DNA from: Prevotellaceae bacterium
Lineage (GTDB): Bacteria > Bacteroidota > Bacteroidia > Bacteroidales > UBA932
DNA length: 5,114 nucleotides
Assembly: GCA_031275145.1 (NCBI GenBank)
Contig: JAISPE010000174.1
Location: 1 to 5,114, forward strand
Direction of reading: 5' to 3'
The notes beneath the pieces were generated by a model. That model worked only from the letters and a program-made list of their open reading frames with translations. It ran no database searches and was not told the origin of the DNA. Positions 5,108 through 5,114 of the stretch are shown here, piece by piece. How positions within the stretch are numbered: the stretch's first letter is position 1; each line of letters starts with the position of its first letter. A program made the position numbers and the translations under genes.

Positions 5108-5114
5108 AGATCGC

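Overview
The window looks like chromosomal DNA of a Bacteroidota member, probably Bacteroidales-like. Three things suggest this: promoters of the TTTG-N(18-21)-TAnnTTTG type, genes without obvious Shine-Dalgarno sequences, and a secreted protein built from the Ig-like modules common in this phylum's surface proteins. An NtrC-type response regulator and its kinase of a recognisably Bacteroidota subtype also fit. The species cannot be named from the sequence.

Region 1 (1-836) is the 5' part of a secreted Ig-like repeat protein. Its start codon appears to be cut by the window edge by a single base. The protein has a signal peptide and two Ig-like modules, begins a third, and then stops, so it looks 3'-truncated.

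Region 2 (837-2420) is about 1.6 kb without a convincing intact gene and very rich in repeats. It opens with one of the two best promoters in the window, followed by a short ORF (ATG at 920). That ORF is put out of frame by a run of 12 C, and an 11-C version would read through into a 21-bp tandem array encoding SNYNxxx-like heptapeptides. After this come nested palindromes (GCATCCC...GGGATGC units, GAAGCAATCC-type dispersed repeats, CGTAGCG/CGCTACG hairpins) and a second, GC-rich, 21-bp tandem array. Two near-identical 35-bp hairpin elements bracket that second array.

Region 3 (2419-4863) is an intact two-gene operon. Its promoter ends almost at the start codon and overlaps a small direct-repeat cluster. 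The first gene is an NtrC-family sigma-54 activator (REC, AAA+, Fis HTH). The second, overlapping by ATGA, is a membrane histidine kinase with two closely spaced transmembrane helices and no visible sensor domain. The kinase presumably phosphorylates Asp54 of the regulator, which would then activate sigma-54 promoters elsewhere; no sigma-54 promoter was seen here.

Region 4 (4864-5114) is AT-rich intergenic DNA. It holds a possible stem-loop and three copies of a 12-bp motif (two direct, one inverted), probably regulatory or belonging to the next locus.

The most unusual candidates are the poly-C-controlled ORF joined to a palindromic 21-bp array, and the density of nested repeats around it. 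No defence system, CRISPR array, transposase or RNA gene was found.
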